Positions 8,578 to 17,648 of a stretch of DNA of 64,000 bases are shown here, one piece after another. Both the position numbers and the translations under genes were made by a program. Under the pieces are notes generated by a model that was given only the letters and a program-made list of their open reading frames with translations, was not told the DNA's origin and ran no database searches. The stretch covers positions 3,808,501-3,872,500 of the forward strand of contig CP048685.1 in the NCBI GenBank assembly GCA_015698285.1, given 5' to 3'. The DNA is from Candidatus Nitronauta litoralis. Its GTDB lineage: Bacteria > Nitrospinota > Nitrospinia > Nitrospinales > Nitrospinaceae. The stretch's first letter is position 1. Every line of letters begins with the position of its first letter.

Positions 8578-9720
8578 ATGCTCAGTTACATCATCCGCCG
8601 ACTTTTGTTAATGATTCCGACACTGATCGGAATCCTGACGATCACTTTCATCGTTATTCAATTTGTCCCAGGCGGTCCTATCGATCAGATGAAATCCCTG
8701 TTACGAGGGCATTCCGGCGTTATCGGTGAAGCCGGAGGCGGATCTTCCCTGACTCAGTCAACCAACAAAGCGCAGGAAATGGATCCCCGCCATTTTGAAG
8801 CACTCAAGCGAATCTATCATCTCGATCGTCCCCTCTGGGAACGCTATCTTCGTACCTTTCTCTGGTATTCACCCAAGGAACAAAGTGGTACATTCACGGA
8901 ACGGTTCTTCAATCGTGACAACTGGGAAGGATTTCTCATCTTTAAATTCGGGGATTCTTTTTACAGGAACAAATCTGTCCTCCAGCTTATTAAAGAAAAA
9001 CTGCCGGTTTCTGTTTCTCTCGGGGTTATCAGTTTTTTCACCACTTACATCGCCTGTATTATTCTTGGGATCGCCAAAGCGGTCAAAAGCGGAACCCCTT
9101 TTGATACTACCTCCAGCTTTCTAGTCCTGATAGGTTACAGTACCCCTGGCTTTGTACTTGGGATCCTGTTCATCGTTTTGCTTGGCCCGGGTGACGGTGC
9201 CATTGCACATTGGATACCTCTGTCCGGCCTGACCTCTGCCGGAACTCCAGGGTATGAAAGCTGGACCCTTTGGGAAAAGTTCGTCGACTATCTGCACCAC
9301 CTGGCAGCGCCTCTCTTATGCTTCATGATCGGGAGTTTCGCCACGCTGACCATTCTCACAAAAAACTCTATCATTGAAGAAATGCACAAGCAGTACGTCC
9401 TGACCGCTCGTGCAAAAGGCCTGACCGAAAAAAGAGTTCTCTACAAACACGTTTTAAAAAATGCCCTGATCCCTTTAATCACAGGATTTCCCATAGGGTT
9501 CCTGGCTATGTTTTTTACAGGGTCACTTTTAATAGAACAGATCTTTTCATTAAACGGTCTCGGGCTACTTTCTTATGAAGCCGTCATTCAACGGGATTAC
9601 CCTATTGTTCTCGGTTCGCTTTTTATTTTCTCCTTGTTGACGCTGGTGGGTCAATTATTGACCGATATCTCCTATGTGTTGATTGACCGCAGGATCACCT
9701 TTGATGAGTCACAAGTCTGA
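8578..9720 (+). CDS. yejB: Peptide ABC transporter permease, YejB-like
   Basis: This 380-residue inner-membrane permease belongs to the DppB/OppB group. It starts with the family N-terminus (MLSYIIRRLLLMIPTLIGIL) and contains about six membrane spans. The EAA loop that contacts the ATPase is visible (YVLTARAKGLTEKRVLYKHV), as is the C-terminal signature (FSLNGLGLLSYEAVIQRDYP). It is slightly longer than E. coli YejB, with a glycine- and serine-rich stretch (about residues 44-65) in the first periplasmic loop. With YejE it forms the import channel for oligopeptides. yejE starts 2 bases after its stop, so yejB, yejE and yejF form one operon. Confidence 0.93.
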   Translation: MLSYIIRRLLLMIPTLIGILTITFIVIQFVPGGPIDQMKSLLRGHSGVIGEAGGGSSLTQSTNKAQEMDPRHFEALKRIYHLDRPLWERYLRTFLWYSPKEQSGTFTERFFNRDNWEGFLIFKFGDSFYRNKSVLQLIKEKLPVSVSLGVISFFTTYIACIILGIAKAVKSGTPFDTTSSFLVLIGYSTPGFVLGILFIVLLGPGDGAIAHWIPLSGLTSAGTPGYESWTLWEKFVDYLHHLAAPLLCFMIGSFATLTILTKNSIIEEMHKQYVLTARAKGLTEKRVLYKHVLKNALIPLITGFPIGFLAMFFTGSLLIEQIFSLNGLGLLSYEAVIQRDYPIVLGSLFIFSLLTLVGQLLTDISYVLIDRRITFDESQV

Positions 9721-9722
9721 CC

Positions 9723-11072
9723 ATGATCAGCAAAGACCTTTCACTCAAACTGGATCGCTTTAAGGCAGACCGCCGAGCCTGGTACAGTTTCACAATACTC
9801 ACCTTTTTATTTCTAATCTCCCTCCCGGCCGAACTTCTCTGCAATATCCGCCCCCTGGTGATGACGGTAGACGGGAAGTGGTATTTCCCCATTGCCTTTA
9901 CCTACTCCTGGAAAGATTTTGGTGGAGAGAGCCCCGCAGAACCGGATTATAAATCCAGAGAATTCATCCAATTATTTGGCACTACTTTTGACGAGCAAGA
10001 GCAGGACTCATTACCCTCTCCTATTCAAAGCACACCTGAAGAATCTGCGATGTCCCTGGATGATTTTGAAGAAGAGTTTTCGACGGAAGAATCCGCAGAT
10101 GAATCTGGGGGAATGGGGTTAAATTTCGGGGATTTTGACGAAACTGAAGAACCCACACTTTTCATCATTGAGATGTCAGACTTCGATGAAGATACCAACA
10201 GTGAAATTACCGATGCTGCCTTTTCTTCAACAACCACAGCATCCAAAAAGCAGGAGCGGGATGTCTGGATGCTGTGGCCACCCATCCGCTATGATTACAA
10301 ATATATTCCATCCGAGAGTAAAGCGGGACAAGTCGCACTCGCATCTCCAGTCGAAACGTTTTCTCCGCATCTTGAACAGACTTTACCTTCCTCATGGGTA
10401 GACGGTCATTACCTCGGAACAGATGACCGGGGACGTGATGTGTTAGCCAGACTGATTTATGGATTCCGGATCTCCATGGTATTCGGTCTTTCGCTTGCGA
10501 TTACCGGGACCCTTATTGGCTGCCTGCTGGGGGGTATTCAGGGATATTTCGGCGGCTGGGTGGATCTCATAGGTCAACGCCTGACCGAAATATGGGGATC
10601 CATGCCACGCCTTTACATCCTGATTATTTTGAGCGCGCTACTGACACCCTCCGGACTCCTTCTATTTATGATCCTCAACCTGACAGCCTGGATGGGTATC
10701 GCCGCGTATATTCGTGCAGAATTTTTGAAGAGCCGCAACCTTGAATACGTCAAAGCAGCCAGAGCTCTGGGGGTTTCCAACTTTTCAATCATGAAAAACC
10801 ACATCCTCCCAAACTCACTCACACCAGTCATCACCTTTTTCCCCTTTGAAGTGACAGCCGGAATCCTGGCGCTTGTGAGTCTGGATTTTCTTAACCTTGG
10901 AGTCCCAAGTCCCGCTCCAAGCATTGGTGAATTACTGGCCCAGGGAAAAACCAATCTCCAGGCATTGTGGATTCTGCTGCCAACATTTTTTGTTTTGACC
11001 ACGACCCTGACTTTGCTAACGTTTGTCGGCGATGGTATCCGAAATGCGTTCGATCCCAAAAAATCGGTATAA
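9723..11072 (+). CDS. yejE: Peptide ABC transporter permease, YejE-like, with acidic insert
   Basis: This is the second permease, 449 residues against about 341 in E. coli YejE. The N-terminal span and the DGKWYFP motif (50-56) match YejE, as do the later family parts (YLGTDDRGRDVLARLIYG and the EAA loop YVKAARALGVSNFSIMKNH). Between them, at about residues 87-178, is an extra low-complexity segment very rich in Asp, Glu, Ser and Thr (such as DDFEEEFSTEESADES and MSDFDEDTNSE). It would sit in the large periplasmic loop. The reading frame is intact through the insert, so it is not a frameshift artefact. The gene follows yejB by 2 bases and precedes yejF by 14. Confidence 0.93.
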   Translation: MISKDLSLKLDRFKADRRAWYSFTILTFLFLISLPAELLCNIRPLVMTVDGKWYFPIAFTYSWKDFGGESPAEPDYKSREFIQLFGTTFDEQEQDSLPSPIQSTPEESAMSLDDFEEEFSTEESADESGGMGLNFGDFDETEEPTLFIIEMSDFDEDTNSEITDAAFSSTTTASKKQERDVWMLWPPIRYDYKYIPSESKAGQVALASPVETFSPHLEQTLPSSWVDGHYLGTDDRGRDVLARLIYGFRISMVFGLSLAITGTLIGCLLGGIQGYFGGWVDLIGQRLTEIWGSMPRLYILIILSALLTPSGLLLFMILNLTAWMGIAAYIRAEFLKSRNLEYVKAARALGVSNFSIMKNHILPNSLTPVITFFPFEVTAGILALVSLDFLNLGVPSPAPSIGELLAQGKTNLQALWILLPTFFVLTTTLTLLTFVGDGIRNAFDPKKSV

Positions 11073-11086
11073 GCGAGAACACGTCC

Positions 11087-13099
11087 ATGCTCAAAGTTGA
11101 AAATTTAAAAACACATTTCAAGGTCGGGTTCGACAAAACCGCACGGGCTGTTGACGGTATCTCCTTTGAACTGGAATCCGGAAAAACGCTGGCCATGGTT
11201 GGGGAGTCAGGATGCGGCAAATCCCAGACAGCTCTCTCCATCATGAGGCTGGTCGCAGAAAACGGATTTCACCCTGAAGGCAGAATTCTGATGGAGGGAC
11301 GCGACCTTTTCAGTCTCGATGAAGATGAAATGCGGTCCATTCGTGGCAATGACATCGCCATGATTTTCCAGGAACCGATGACTTCACTCAATCCCCTTTA
11401 CAAGGTAGGCAATCAACTTGAGGAACCTCTTCGATTGCACCGGCAAATGCAAAAGGGACCAGCACGGCAAACCGCCATTGAGCTTCTGGATCAGGTGGGC
11501 ATCCCCGACCCGGAACGTCGCATCGACACCTACCCCCATGAACTTTCCGGCGGAATGAAACAACGCGTGATGATTGCAATGGCACTGGCCTGCGAACCAA
11601 AAGTCCTGATCGCCGATGAGCCAACGACCGCCCTTGATGTCACTATTCAAGCCCAGGTCCTTCGGTTGATGTCTGACCTTCAACAGCAGAAGGGCATGGC
11701 TATTCTTCTCATCACCCATGACATGGGTATTGTCAACCAGATGGCCGATAACGTCAGCATCATGTATGCCGGAAAAATTGTCGAGCAGGGGACTCGCGAA
11801 CAGGTCTTTTCTCAAATGGGACACCCCTACACCCGGCGTCTGCTGGACTCCATTCCTAAATCTGGAGACTCGCCTTACTTACTCAATACTATACCGGGTC
11901 TTGTTCCACCGGCAACGGAGTACGGAACGGGGTGTCGTTTTGCTGATCGTTGCGAATACACGTTCGATGATTGCCACACGATAGACCCTGAGGAGATTCC
12001 TCTCGAACCTGGGCATCGAGTGTCTTGTCTGTTACATGAATCGGAAAAAGAATTTCCAAAACTGGAGAGCGAGGAACGCCAACCTGCCCCGTCTAAAAAA
12101 ATTGAAAATGACAACCTGATCTCTATCCGAAACGTAAAAACCTGGTTCCCTGTTCATAAGGGGGTTTTCCGACGGGTGGCAAATTACGTCAAGGCTGTAG
12201 ACAATATAGATCTTGATATCAAGCGTGGCTCTACCGTTGCGCTGGTCGGTGAGTCCGGGTGCGGCAAAACCACTTTAGGAGAATCCATCCTGCGCCTCAA
12301 CCGTGAGGTCCGTGGCCAGATCACGTTCGACGGAAAGCAGGTAATGGACCTGGATTCGGGAGATCTAAAAGATATGCGGCAGCATATGCAGATCGTGTTT
12401 CAGGACCCTTATGGTTCACTATCCCCGCGTATGCGTATTTTCGAAATTGTGGGTGAAGGCCTGAAAATCCATTACCCAGAAATAAAAGGTGCTGAATTAC
12501 GAAAAAAAATTGATGACGTGCTGGAAGAGGTCGGGCTTCATGCTTCCGTAGCCGACCGTTACCCGCATGAATTTTCCGGAGGACAGCGTCAACGCATCAG
12601 TATTGCCCGGGCCCTGATCCTGGAGCCGGAATTCCTCGTATTGGATGAACCCACGAGTGCTTTGGACGTTTCGGTTCAGGCACAGGTTCTTAATTTATTA
12701 CGCGACTTGCAATCACGGCGTGGACTCACCTACCTGTTCATCACTCACAATTTGAATGTTGTTGAGTATATTGCGGATCAAGTGGCCATCATGTACCTTG
12801 GACGGGTTGTCGAATATAGTAATGTGAAAAACCTGTTTGCAAACCCGAGACACCCCTATACCCGATCGTTACTGGAAGCCGTACCTTCCCTTGGGGAACG
12901 CGTCCCCTTCAAGACCATCGTCGGCGATGTCCCCTCCCCTCTAAACCCGCCACCCGGGTGCCACTTCCATCCACGCTGCCCTATTTACCTGGCAGAACAA
13001 GAAGGTTCACCTTTGCAGCAAAACTGTAAAAATGTCTACCCAGAAGAAACACCTTTAGAATCCGGTTACGCCAGATGCCACGCAGTGGATAAGCCATAA
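11087..13099 (+). CDS. yejF: Peptide ABC transporter ATPase, fused OppD/OppF type (YejF-like)
   Basis: The 670 residues carry two complete ABC ATPase domains that power peptide import. Domain 1 has Walker A GESGCGKS (39-46), signature LSGGMKQ (153-159) and Walker B VLIADEP (173-179). Domain 2 has Walker A GESGCGKT (388-395), signature FSGGQRQ (497-503) and Walker B FLVLDEP (516-522). Each half ends in an oligopeptide-transporter tail with four cysteines (C283, C289, C296, C314 and C625, C631, C647, C664), the arrangement that holds a [4Fe-4S] cluster in some Dpp/Opp ATPases. I chose the ATG at 11087, right after yejE; a longer in-frame form would run 120 bases into yejE. Confidence 0.95.
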   Translation: MLKVENLKTHFKVGFDKTARAVDGISFELESGKTLAMVGESGCGKSQTALSIMRLVAENGFHPEGRILMEGRDLFSLDEDEMRSIRGNDIAMIFQEPMTSLNPLYKVGNQLEEPLRLHRQMQKGPARQTAIELLDQVGIPDPERRIDTYPHELSGGMKQRVMIAMALACEPKVLIADEPTTALDVTIQAQVLRLMSDLQQQKGMAILLITHDMGIVNQMADNVSIMYAGKIVEQGTREQVFSQMGHPYTRRLLDSIPKSGDSPYLLNTIPGLVPPATEYGTGCRFADRCEYTFDDCHTIDPEEIPLEPGHRVSCLLHESEKEFPKLESEERQPAPSKKIENDNLISIRNVKTWFPVHKGVFRRVANYVKAVDNIDLDIKRGSTVALVGESGCGKTTLGESILRLNREVRGQITFDGKQVMDLDSGDLKDMRQHMQIVFQDPYGSLSPRMRIFEIVGEGLKIHYPEIKGAELRKKIDDVLEEVGLHASVADRYPHEFSGGQRQRISIARALILEPEFLVLDEPTSALDVSVQAQVLNLLRDLQSRRGLTYLFITHNLNVVEYIADQVAIMYLGRVVEYSNVKNLFANPRHPYTRSLLEAVPSLGERVPFKTIVGDVPSPLNPPPGCHFHPRCPIYLAEQEGSPLQQNCKNVYPEETPLESGYARCHAVDKP

Positions 13100-13371
13100 C
13101 CTGTTCTCAAATGTAGTGGCCTCAATATTAAATATCAGAAATAAAATCCCCGAGAGGTAGAATTCCCAAATTATTTTTTCAAAACATGTGATTACTGTTC
13201 ATGATTTACTGCTTTGAAAAATATGCGATTTTTCTTTCCTTTGCAAATTACATCTTCTGTTGATGTCTTTAGGCCGGGTCAGGTTATCGTTGAAATCTGT
13301 CAGGCATATAGCTACACTTAGTCGCCTTATCCACGGATAAGGTATCGATCTTCAATGTGGTGCTATGGGTT

Positions 13372-14097
13372 ATGAAACGATTTTTCATTATTCCATTCTT
13401 GACGACATTTGGCCTGATAGCAGGCTGTTCTCAGTCAACTGTCAGTACTGAAGTTGACGAAGTCACAGTCGCTAAAAATATCGTTGGTGAAAATCCGGAA
13501 TCGGTTCAGGATCTTACCGATCTTGGTTTCGCTTATCTAACGGCGGGGCGAATTGAGGAGTCTCTGGTGCCTCTGGAAAAGGCTGCAGAATTGCATCCGG
13601 ATTCGGCAAAAGCTAATTTTGAATTGGGTCTTGCCTATGGTGCGTTGGGTCGGCACAAGGAAAAGATGCAAAAGTATCGCGAAGTTGTAAAACTACAGCC
13701 GGAATTCGCCCCGGCCCACTTCAAGCTGGGACAGGCACTCGCTGTCGAAGACCTGCATCAGGAAGCGATCCAGCATTACCAAAAAGCCTTGAAACTCTCA
13801 CCAGCAAATGCGGAAACTCATTACTATCTCGGAATGTCTTACTATTTGTCCAAACGGCACAAGGAAGCGGTTGGGGCATTTGAAAATGCGACCCAACTGG
13901 CACCGGACAATGGCAAAGTGTGGCACGGGCTAGCACTGGCGTATCTTGAGCTGGGTCGTTACCGGGATGCGCTGGAGCCCTTCAAGAAGGCTTTGGCCTT
14001 GAACCCTCCAGCAGGAAAAGAAAATAAAACACCTGCAGAACAAAGCCCAACTCCAGTTTTATTCGAGGAAAAGGGGCAAGTCGCCCGCATCCCCTGA
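13372..14097 (+). CDS. TPR-repeat lipoprotein, 241 aa
   Basis: The N-terminus is a lipoprotein signal (MKRFFIIPFLTTFGLIAGC) with lipobox LIAGC, so the mature protein begins at a lipidated cysteine at position 19. About five tetratricopeptide repeats follow, with the W/L-G-Y/A-P pattern at 34-residue steps ([80 protein letters not shown]). Such proteins are periplasmic-facing scaffolds. The tail is proline-rich and polar. A GTG five codons earlier is possible, but the ATG at 13372 gives the cleaner signal peptide. The 270 bases before it hold nothing recognisable. Partner unknown. Confidence 0.86.
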   Translation: MKRFFIIPFLTTFGLIAGCSQSTVSTEVDEVTVAKNIVGENPESVQDLTDLGFAYLTAGRIEESLVPLEKAAELHPDSAKANFELGLAYGALGRHKEKMQKYREVVKLQPEFAPAHFKLGQALAVEDLHQEAIQHYQKALKLSPANAETHYYLGMSYYLSKRHKEAVGAFENATQLAPDNGKVWHGLALAYLELGRYRDALEPFKKALALNPPAGKENKTPAEQSPTPVLFEEKGQVARIP

Positions 14098-14116
14098 ATT
14101 TTTGAGCAACAATTAC

Positions 14117-14212
14117 CTACCCGTTATCTCGACGACAGGCCATAAAATAGTACAGGAAGCCGATAAAGGCGACCCCTACCAGCCCGGCCAGCAACAATGA
14201 TTGCGGATCCAT
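14117..14212 (-). CDS. 31-aa single-span membrane microprotein
   Basis: This short reverse-strand frame encodes MDPQSLLLAGLVGVAFIGFL, then a YYFMACRRDNG end: one hydrophobic helix with a basic tail, which predicts N-out/C-in topology by the positive-inside rule. It resembles in style the CcoQ-like and other tiny accessory subunits, but there is no oxidase nearby. The ribosome-binding site is weak (GGGA about 8 bases upstream). It is convergent with the TPR gene (19 bases between stops) and divergent from the proline dehydrogenase gene. Real coding is plausible rather than certain. Confidence 0.48.
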   Translation of the reverse strand: MDPQSLLLAGLVGVAFIGFLYYFMACRRDNG

Positions 14213-14371
14213 ATTATTTCCCGAAAAGGTTGAAATTGCGCTGCCTACTATAATCTAATTCCAGAATTTTTCAATATTCAGTCCCCATTTTCTGAAAAAG
14301 GGACCATATTACTGGGAGAAGCTGTTTACGCCTCAACGGCTCTATTTTGTTCATATTTCCCGGAGGTCAAT

Positions 14372-15250
14372 ATGCATCTCCTTTATCCATTTGCCAAACG
14401 ATTCATCGCTGGTGAAGATTTAAAAACCGCACTTCACAATGTTCTATCGCTAAACCGGCATGGCTATCTGTCGACCATTGATGTTCTCGGAGAAGACACG
14501 CGTACCCGGGAACAGGCACTGGCTGCCAGACAGGAGTATCTCGATCTTCTCGAAAAGATGAAGGATCAACCTTTTCCACTCGACCTTTCAGTCAAACTGA
14601 CTCAAATGGGTCTCAACCTGGATCGCGAATTTTGTCGAAACAATCTGGAAACCATATTAAAAGCCGCCAGACACCACACAGTCAGGCTCGATATGGAGGG
14701 TTCAGACACCACCCAACAGATTTTGTATGAAGGAATCGAAATGCACAGACAATATCCAAACCTTGGTCTGGTACTACAGGCTTATTTACACAGAACCGCA
14801 GATGATATTGGCCGTGTGATTCGCGAAGGAATATCAACTCGACTTTGCAAAGGTGCCTATAGCGAACCGGAGCATATCGCCCTGCAATCAATGGACGATA
14901 TTCGGGAAAACTTTTTAATGCAAGCTCGGCGATTACTAACTTCCGGCTTCCAACCAGCGATCGCCACACACGATGAAATGCTGCTTAAGGAAATATTGAA
15001 ATTCGTGAAAGCAGAGCATATTTCTTCCAAAACATTTTATTTTGAAATGCTGTATGGGGTCAGGCGTGATCTGCAAAAGGATTTACTGGACAAAGGCTTC
15101 CGGGTCCGGGTTTACGTCCCGTTCGGAAAATCCTGGCTTCCCTATACTTTACGAAGGCTGGCTGAACGAAAGGAAAACCTCCTGTTCGTGATCAAGAGTG
15201 TATTTCGTGAAACCTTTGGCCTGGGAGGATTACGGGAAGCAAACCCTTAA
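14372..15250 (+). CDS. Proline dehydrogenase (monofunctional PRODH)
   Basis: The 292-residue protein is the FAD-dependent TIM-barrel enzyme that oxidises L-proline to pyrroline-5-carboxylate and passes electrons to quinone. Family motifs appear in order: RLDMEGSD (about 109-116), LQAYLHR, RLCKGAYSEPEH, IATHDEM, YFEMLYGVRRDLQ, VRVYVPFG-x-x-WLPY and RRLAERKEN near the C-terminus. These cover the flavin and substrate-binding arginines. The length fits the short monofunctional type, so the P5C dehydrogenase must be encoded elsewhere. A CGGAGG ribosome-binding site sits just before the ATG. Proline here could be a carbon and nitrogen source or a compatible solute; the neighbours do not decide which. 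Confidence 0.93.
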   Translation: MHLLYPFAKRFIAGEDLKTALHNVLSLNRHGYLSTIDVLGEDTRTREQALAARQEYLDLLEKMKDQPFPLDLSVKLTQMGLNLDREFCRNNLETILKAARHHTVRLDMEGSDTTQQILYEGIEMHRQYPNLGLVLQAYLHRTADDIGRVIREGISTRLCKGAYSEPEHIALQSMDDIRENFLMQARRLLTSGFQPAIATHDEMLLKEILKFVKAEHISSKTFYFEMLYGVRRDLQKDLLDKGFRVRVYVPFGKSWLPYTLRRLAERKENLLFVIKSVFRETFGLGGLREANP

Positions 15251-15302
15251 ATTTTCTCAAACTCATCCGTGTAGTCGTTTCCAACATCATGCGGCAATTT
15301 TA

Positions 15303-17648
15303 TTATTGGACGACACCTATTTTGATGGTCCGGCTATCCGATGCACCGCTATCGTCAACTGCGCGCAGGGTAAATTCACCCGGCTGCGGGTTCCATTCCA
15401 GAGGCTCGGTTCCATCATTCCTGCCAAGAAATTCCTCATTAGCAAACCAGTACACAGATCTCACTTCAGAGTCGGTGGTCACCATGAGTGGTAAGGATAA
15501 ATCCGGTCGGCCCAGTGTGATCGCATATTCCACTCCTGCACGAGGTGAAGTGATGCGAGGTTTTAAATGCTGGGCTGATTGTCTATCCCGCTCACACGAT
15601 ACCAGAAATGGAGGAGGCGTCCTTCGGGAGATTCCAGCTTTTTTAAATACGCTCAGCAAATCGCTCGGCCAGAATTCATAAACCTCATATTCGACTTTAG
15701 TTGGGTCGGAAGTACAAGCCCGGTATCCGCTATCCGGGTCAATAGCCACTTTTCTGAATATCCCGGAATTCCTGATAGGCGATTTCCCCGGGATAAAATC
15801 TCCCCATTCCGTGCGCGGACACAACTCATCGGCAAGATCACCTGTTTCCGAACACAGCTCAACTTTTGAAATGTTGAGGAATTTTTTTCTGCTTTGAATC
15901 TCGTCGACCAGGTGCTCTGTTTCCTGAACGGCATCAACAATATCGAAAAAAAGTGGAGCCGCCAACGATCCACCAATAAATTCCGGGTTGGGGGTCCCAT
16001 CAAAATTACCCAGCCAGACCGCGAGCGCATAGTGGCCAAACAATCCGACCGCCCAGGCATCCTTGAACCCATTGGAAGTGCCTGTTTTCCAGTACACAGG
16101 AAGTCGTTTCACATTCTGCCCGATAAAACTGTGTCGCGTGGCTATGGGGTTGTCCCTGAGCATTGCAAGAGTCAGATAAGCCGCTTCAGGACTCAGCAAA
16201 GATTTACCGGAGGCAGTGGGAGCGTTCTTTAAAAATCGAAGGGGCTTGAGCTCACCCTGATTAGCCAGCATAGCGTATAACCGGACCAACTCCTGCATGG
16301 TGACCTCCCCTCCACCCAAAACAAGGGCCAACCCATAGTGTTCCCGGGTTTCCATTTTTCGAACACCAGCAGTTTTAAGAAAGGAATACAGGTCGGGACG
16401 TTGCAGCCGTGAGGCAAGATACAGGGCAGGAATATTTCGGCTCATCACCAGAGCATCCCGCGCATGCAGAGGTCCACGAAACCTGCCATCAAAATTTTCA
16501 GGACGGTAATCTGCAAACCGACTGGGGGCATCTTTGAGTAAAGTTTTCGGATGAATAATCCCCTGCTCCAGAGCAAGCCCATAAATAAAGGGTTTCAGGG
16601 TAGAACCAGGAGACCTTTTTCCTCGTGTTCCATCAACAGCACCATCAATCGAGGCATCAAAATAGTTCGCGGAACCGACCAGAGCCCTTACTGACATATC
16701 CCGGAAGTCCACCATGATCGCCGAGGCATTTCGAACTCCCAGGGGACGACGTCGTTCTACATAACCTTTAAGGACCGCCTCCAATCGAACCTGCAATTTA
16801 CTATCAAGCTGGGTTTCCACTCTTCCCAGGGATGGGCTTAGAATATTTTCCAGGAAATGCGGCGAATAAAAAGGAAGTCTTGAAGGTGAATACACCTGCA
16901 ATGGAAGCTCTAACAAAGCGTGCTGGCCTTTATCTTCCGGATGCTTCTTTATCCAGGCATCAAAAAGGCGGGATCGGGCCTTGACCAACTCAGTATTTCC
17001 ACTCCCTTTCAGAGGATTTCGTTTTGAAGGGTTTTGAGGAACGATCGATAGGGCCAGAGTTTCAGCAAGACTCAGTTCATATGCAGGTCGGTGATAATAA
17101 ATCAGACTGGCAGCCCCCACCCCTTCAATATTTCCTCCATAAGGCGCAAGATTCAGGTAGGCTTCTAAAATTTCTTCTTTCTCATAATGCCTTTCCAGTT
17201 GTAGAGCGCGGAAAATTTGAACCAGTTTCCCCGGTATGGTGTACGAATCAATTTTAAAACGCATTCGCGCCAGTTGCATGGTGAGAGTGGAACCACCCAC
17301 CCGCCTGTTTCGCTTTATATACGTTTCATAAAAGGCCCGCATCAGCGAAAATGGGTTAACTCCAGGGTGTTCAAAAAAATAACGATCTTCCTGCAGAAGT
17401 GTGGCCTCAATCAGTCCAGGAGCGATATCTCCAAGTGACAAGCGAACCCGGTAGATTTCATCCGGTGCCAGGGTCAGGCGCAACAGTTTTCCATGACGAT
17501 CATAGTAAGTACTCGAATAGCCAACGCCATCCATTAAATTCGGCTTGGGAAGAAAAAAATAAACAGTCCCGAGAGCAAGAAAAAGCAGCAGACACACTTT
17601 CCCCCATAGGCCGGGTTTATAAAATATTTGGATCACTCTATTCAACAT
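15303..17648 (-). CDS. pbpC: Penicillin-binding protein 1C (bifunctional glycosyltransferase/transpeptidase)
   Basis: The 781 residues have one N-terminal membrane anchor (about 15-33), a GT51 peptidoglycan glycosyltransferase domain and a transpeptidase-like domain. The GT51 catalytic glutamate is E87 (EDRYFFEHPG), with GGSTLTMQLAR at 118-128. The penicillin-binding motifs are S349-x-x-K352 (PGSTLKPF), SRN at 403-405 and KTG at 521-523. The final 100 residues fit the BiPBP_C domain typical of PBP1C. Its start overlaps the end of the A2M gene by 11 bases, so the two are translationally coupled. PBP1C and bacterial A2M are a known partnership thought to repair the wall where the envelope is breached. 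Confidence 0.96.
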   Translation of the reverse strand: MLNRVIQIFYKPGLWGKVCLLLFLALGTVYFFLPKPNLMDGVGYSSTYYDRHGKLLRLTLAPDEIYRVRLSLGDIAPGLIEATLLQEDRYFFEHPGVNPFSLMRAFYETYIKRNRRVGGSTLTMQLARMRFKIDSYTIPGKLVQIFRALQLERHYEKEEILEAYLNLAPYGGNIEGVGAASLIYYHRPAYELSLAETLALSIVPQNPSKRNPLKGSGNTELVKARSRLFDAWIKKHPEDKGQHALLELPLQVYSPSRLPFYSPHFLENILSPSLGRVETQLDSKLQVRLEAVLKGYVERRRPLGVRNASAIMVDFRDMSVRALVGSANYFDASIDGAVDGTRGKRSPGSTLKPFIYGLALEQGIIHPKTLLKDAPSRFADYRPENFDGRFRGPLHARDALVMSRNIPALYLASRLQRPDLYSFLKTAGVRKMETREHYGLALVLGGGEVTMQELVRLYAMLANQGELKPLRFLKNAPTASGKSLLSPEAAYLTLAMLRDNPIATRHSFIGQNVKRLPVYWKTGTSNGFKDAWAVGLFGHYALAVWLGNFDGTPNPEFIGGSLAAPLFFDIVDAVQETEHLVDEIQSRKKFLNISKVELCSETGDLADELCPRTEWGDFIPGKSPIRNSGIFRKVAIDPDSGYRACTSDPTKVEYEVYEFWPSDLLSVFKKAGISRRTPPPFLVSCERDRQSAQHLKPRITSPRAGVEYAITLGRPDLSLPLMVTTDSEVRSVYWFANEEFLGRNDGTEPLEWNPQPGEFTLRAVDDSGASDSRTIKIGVVQ

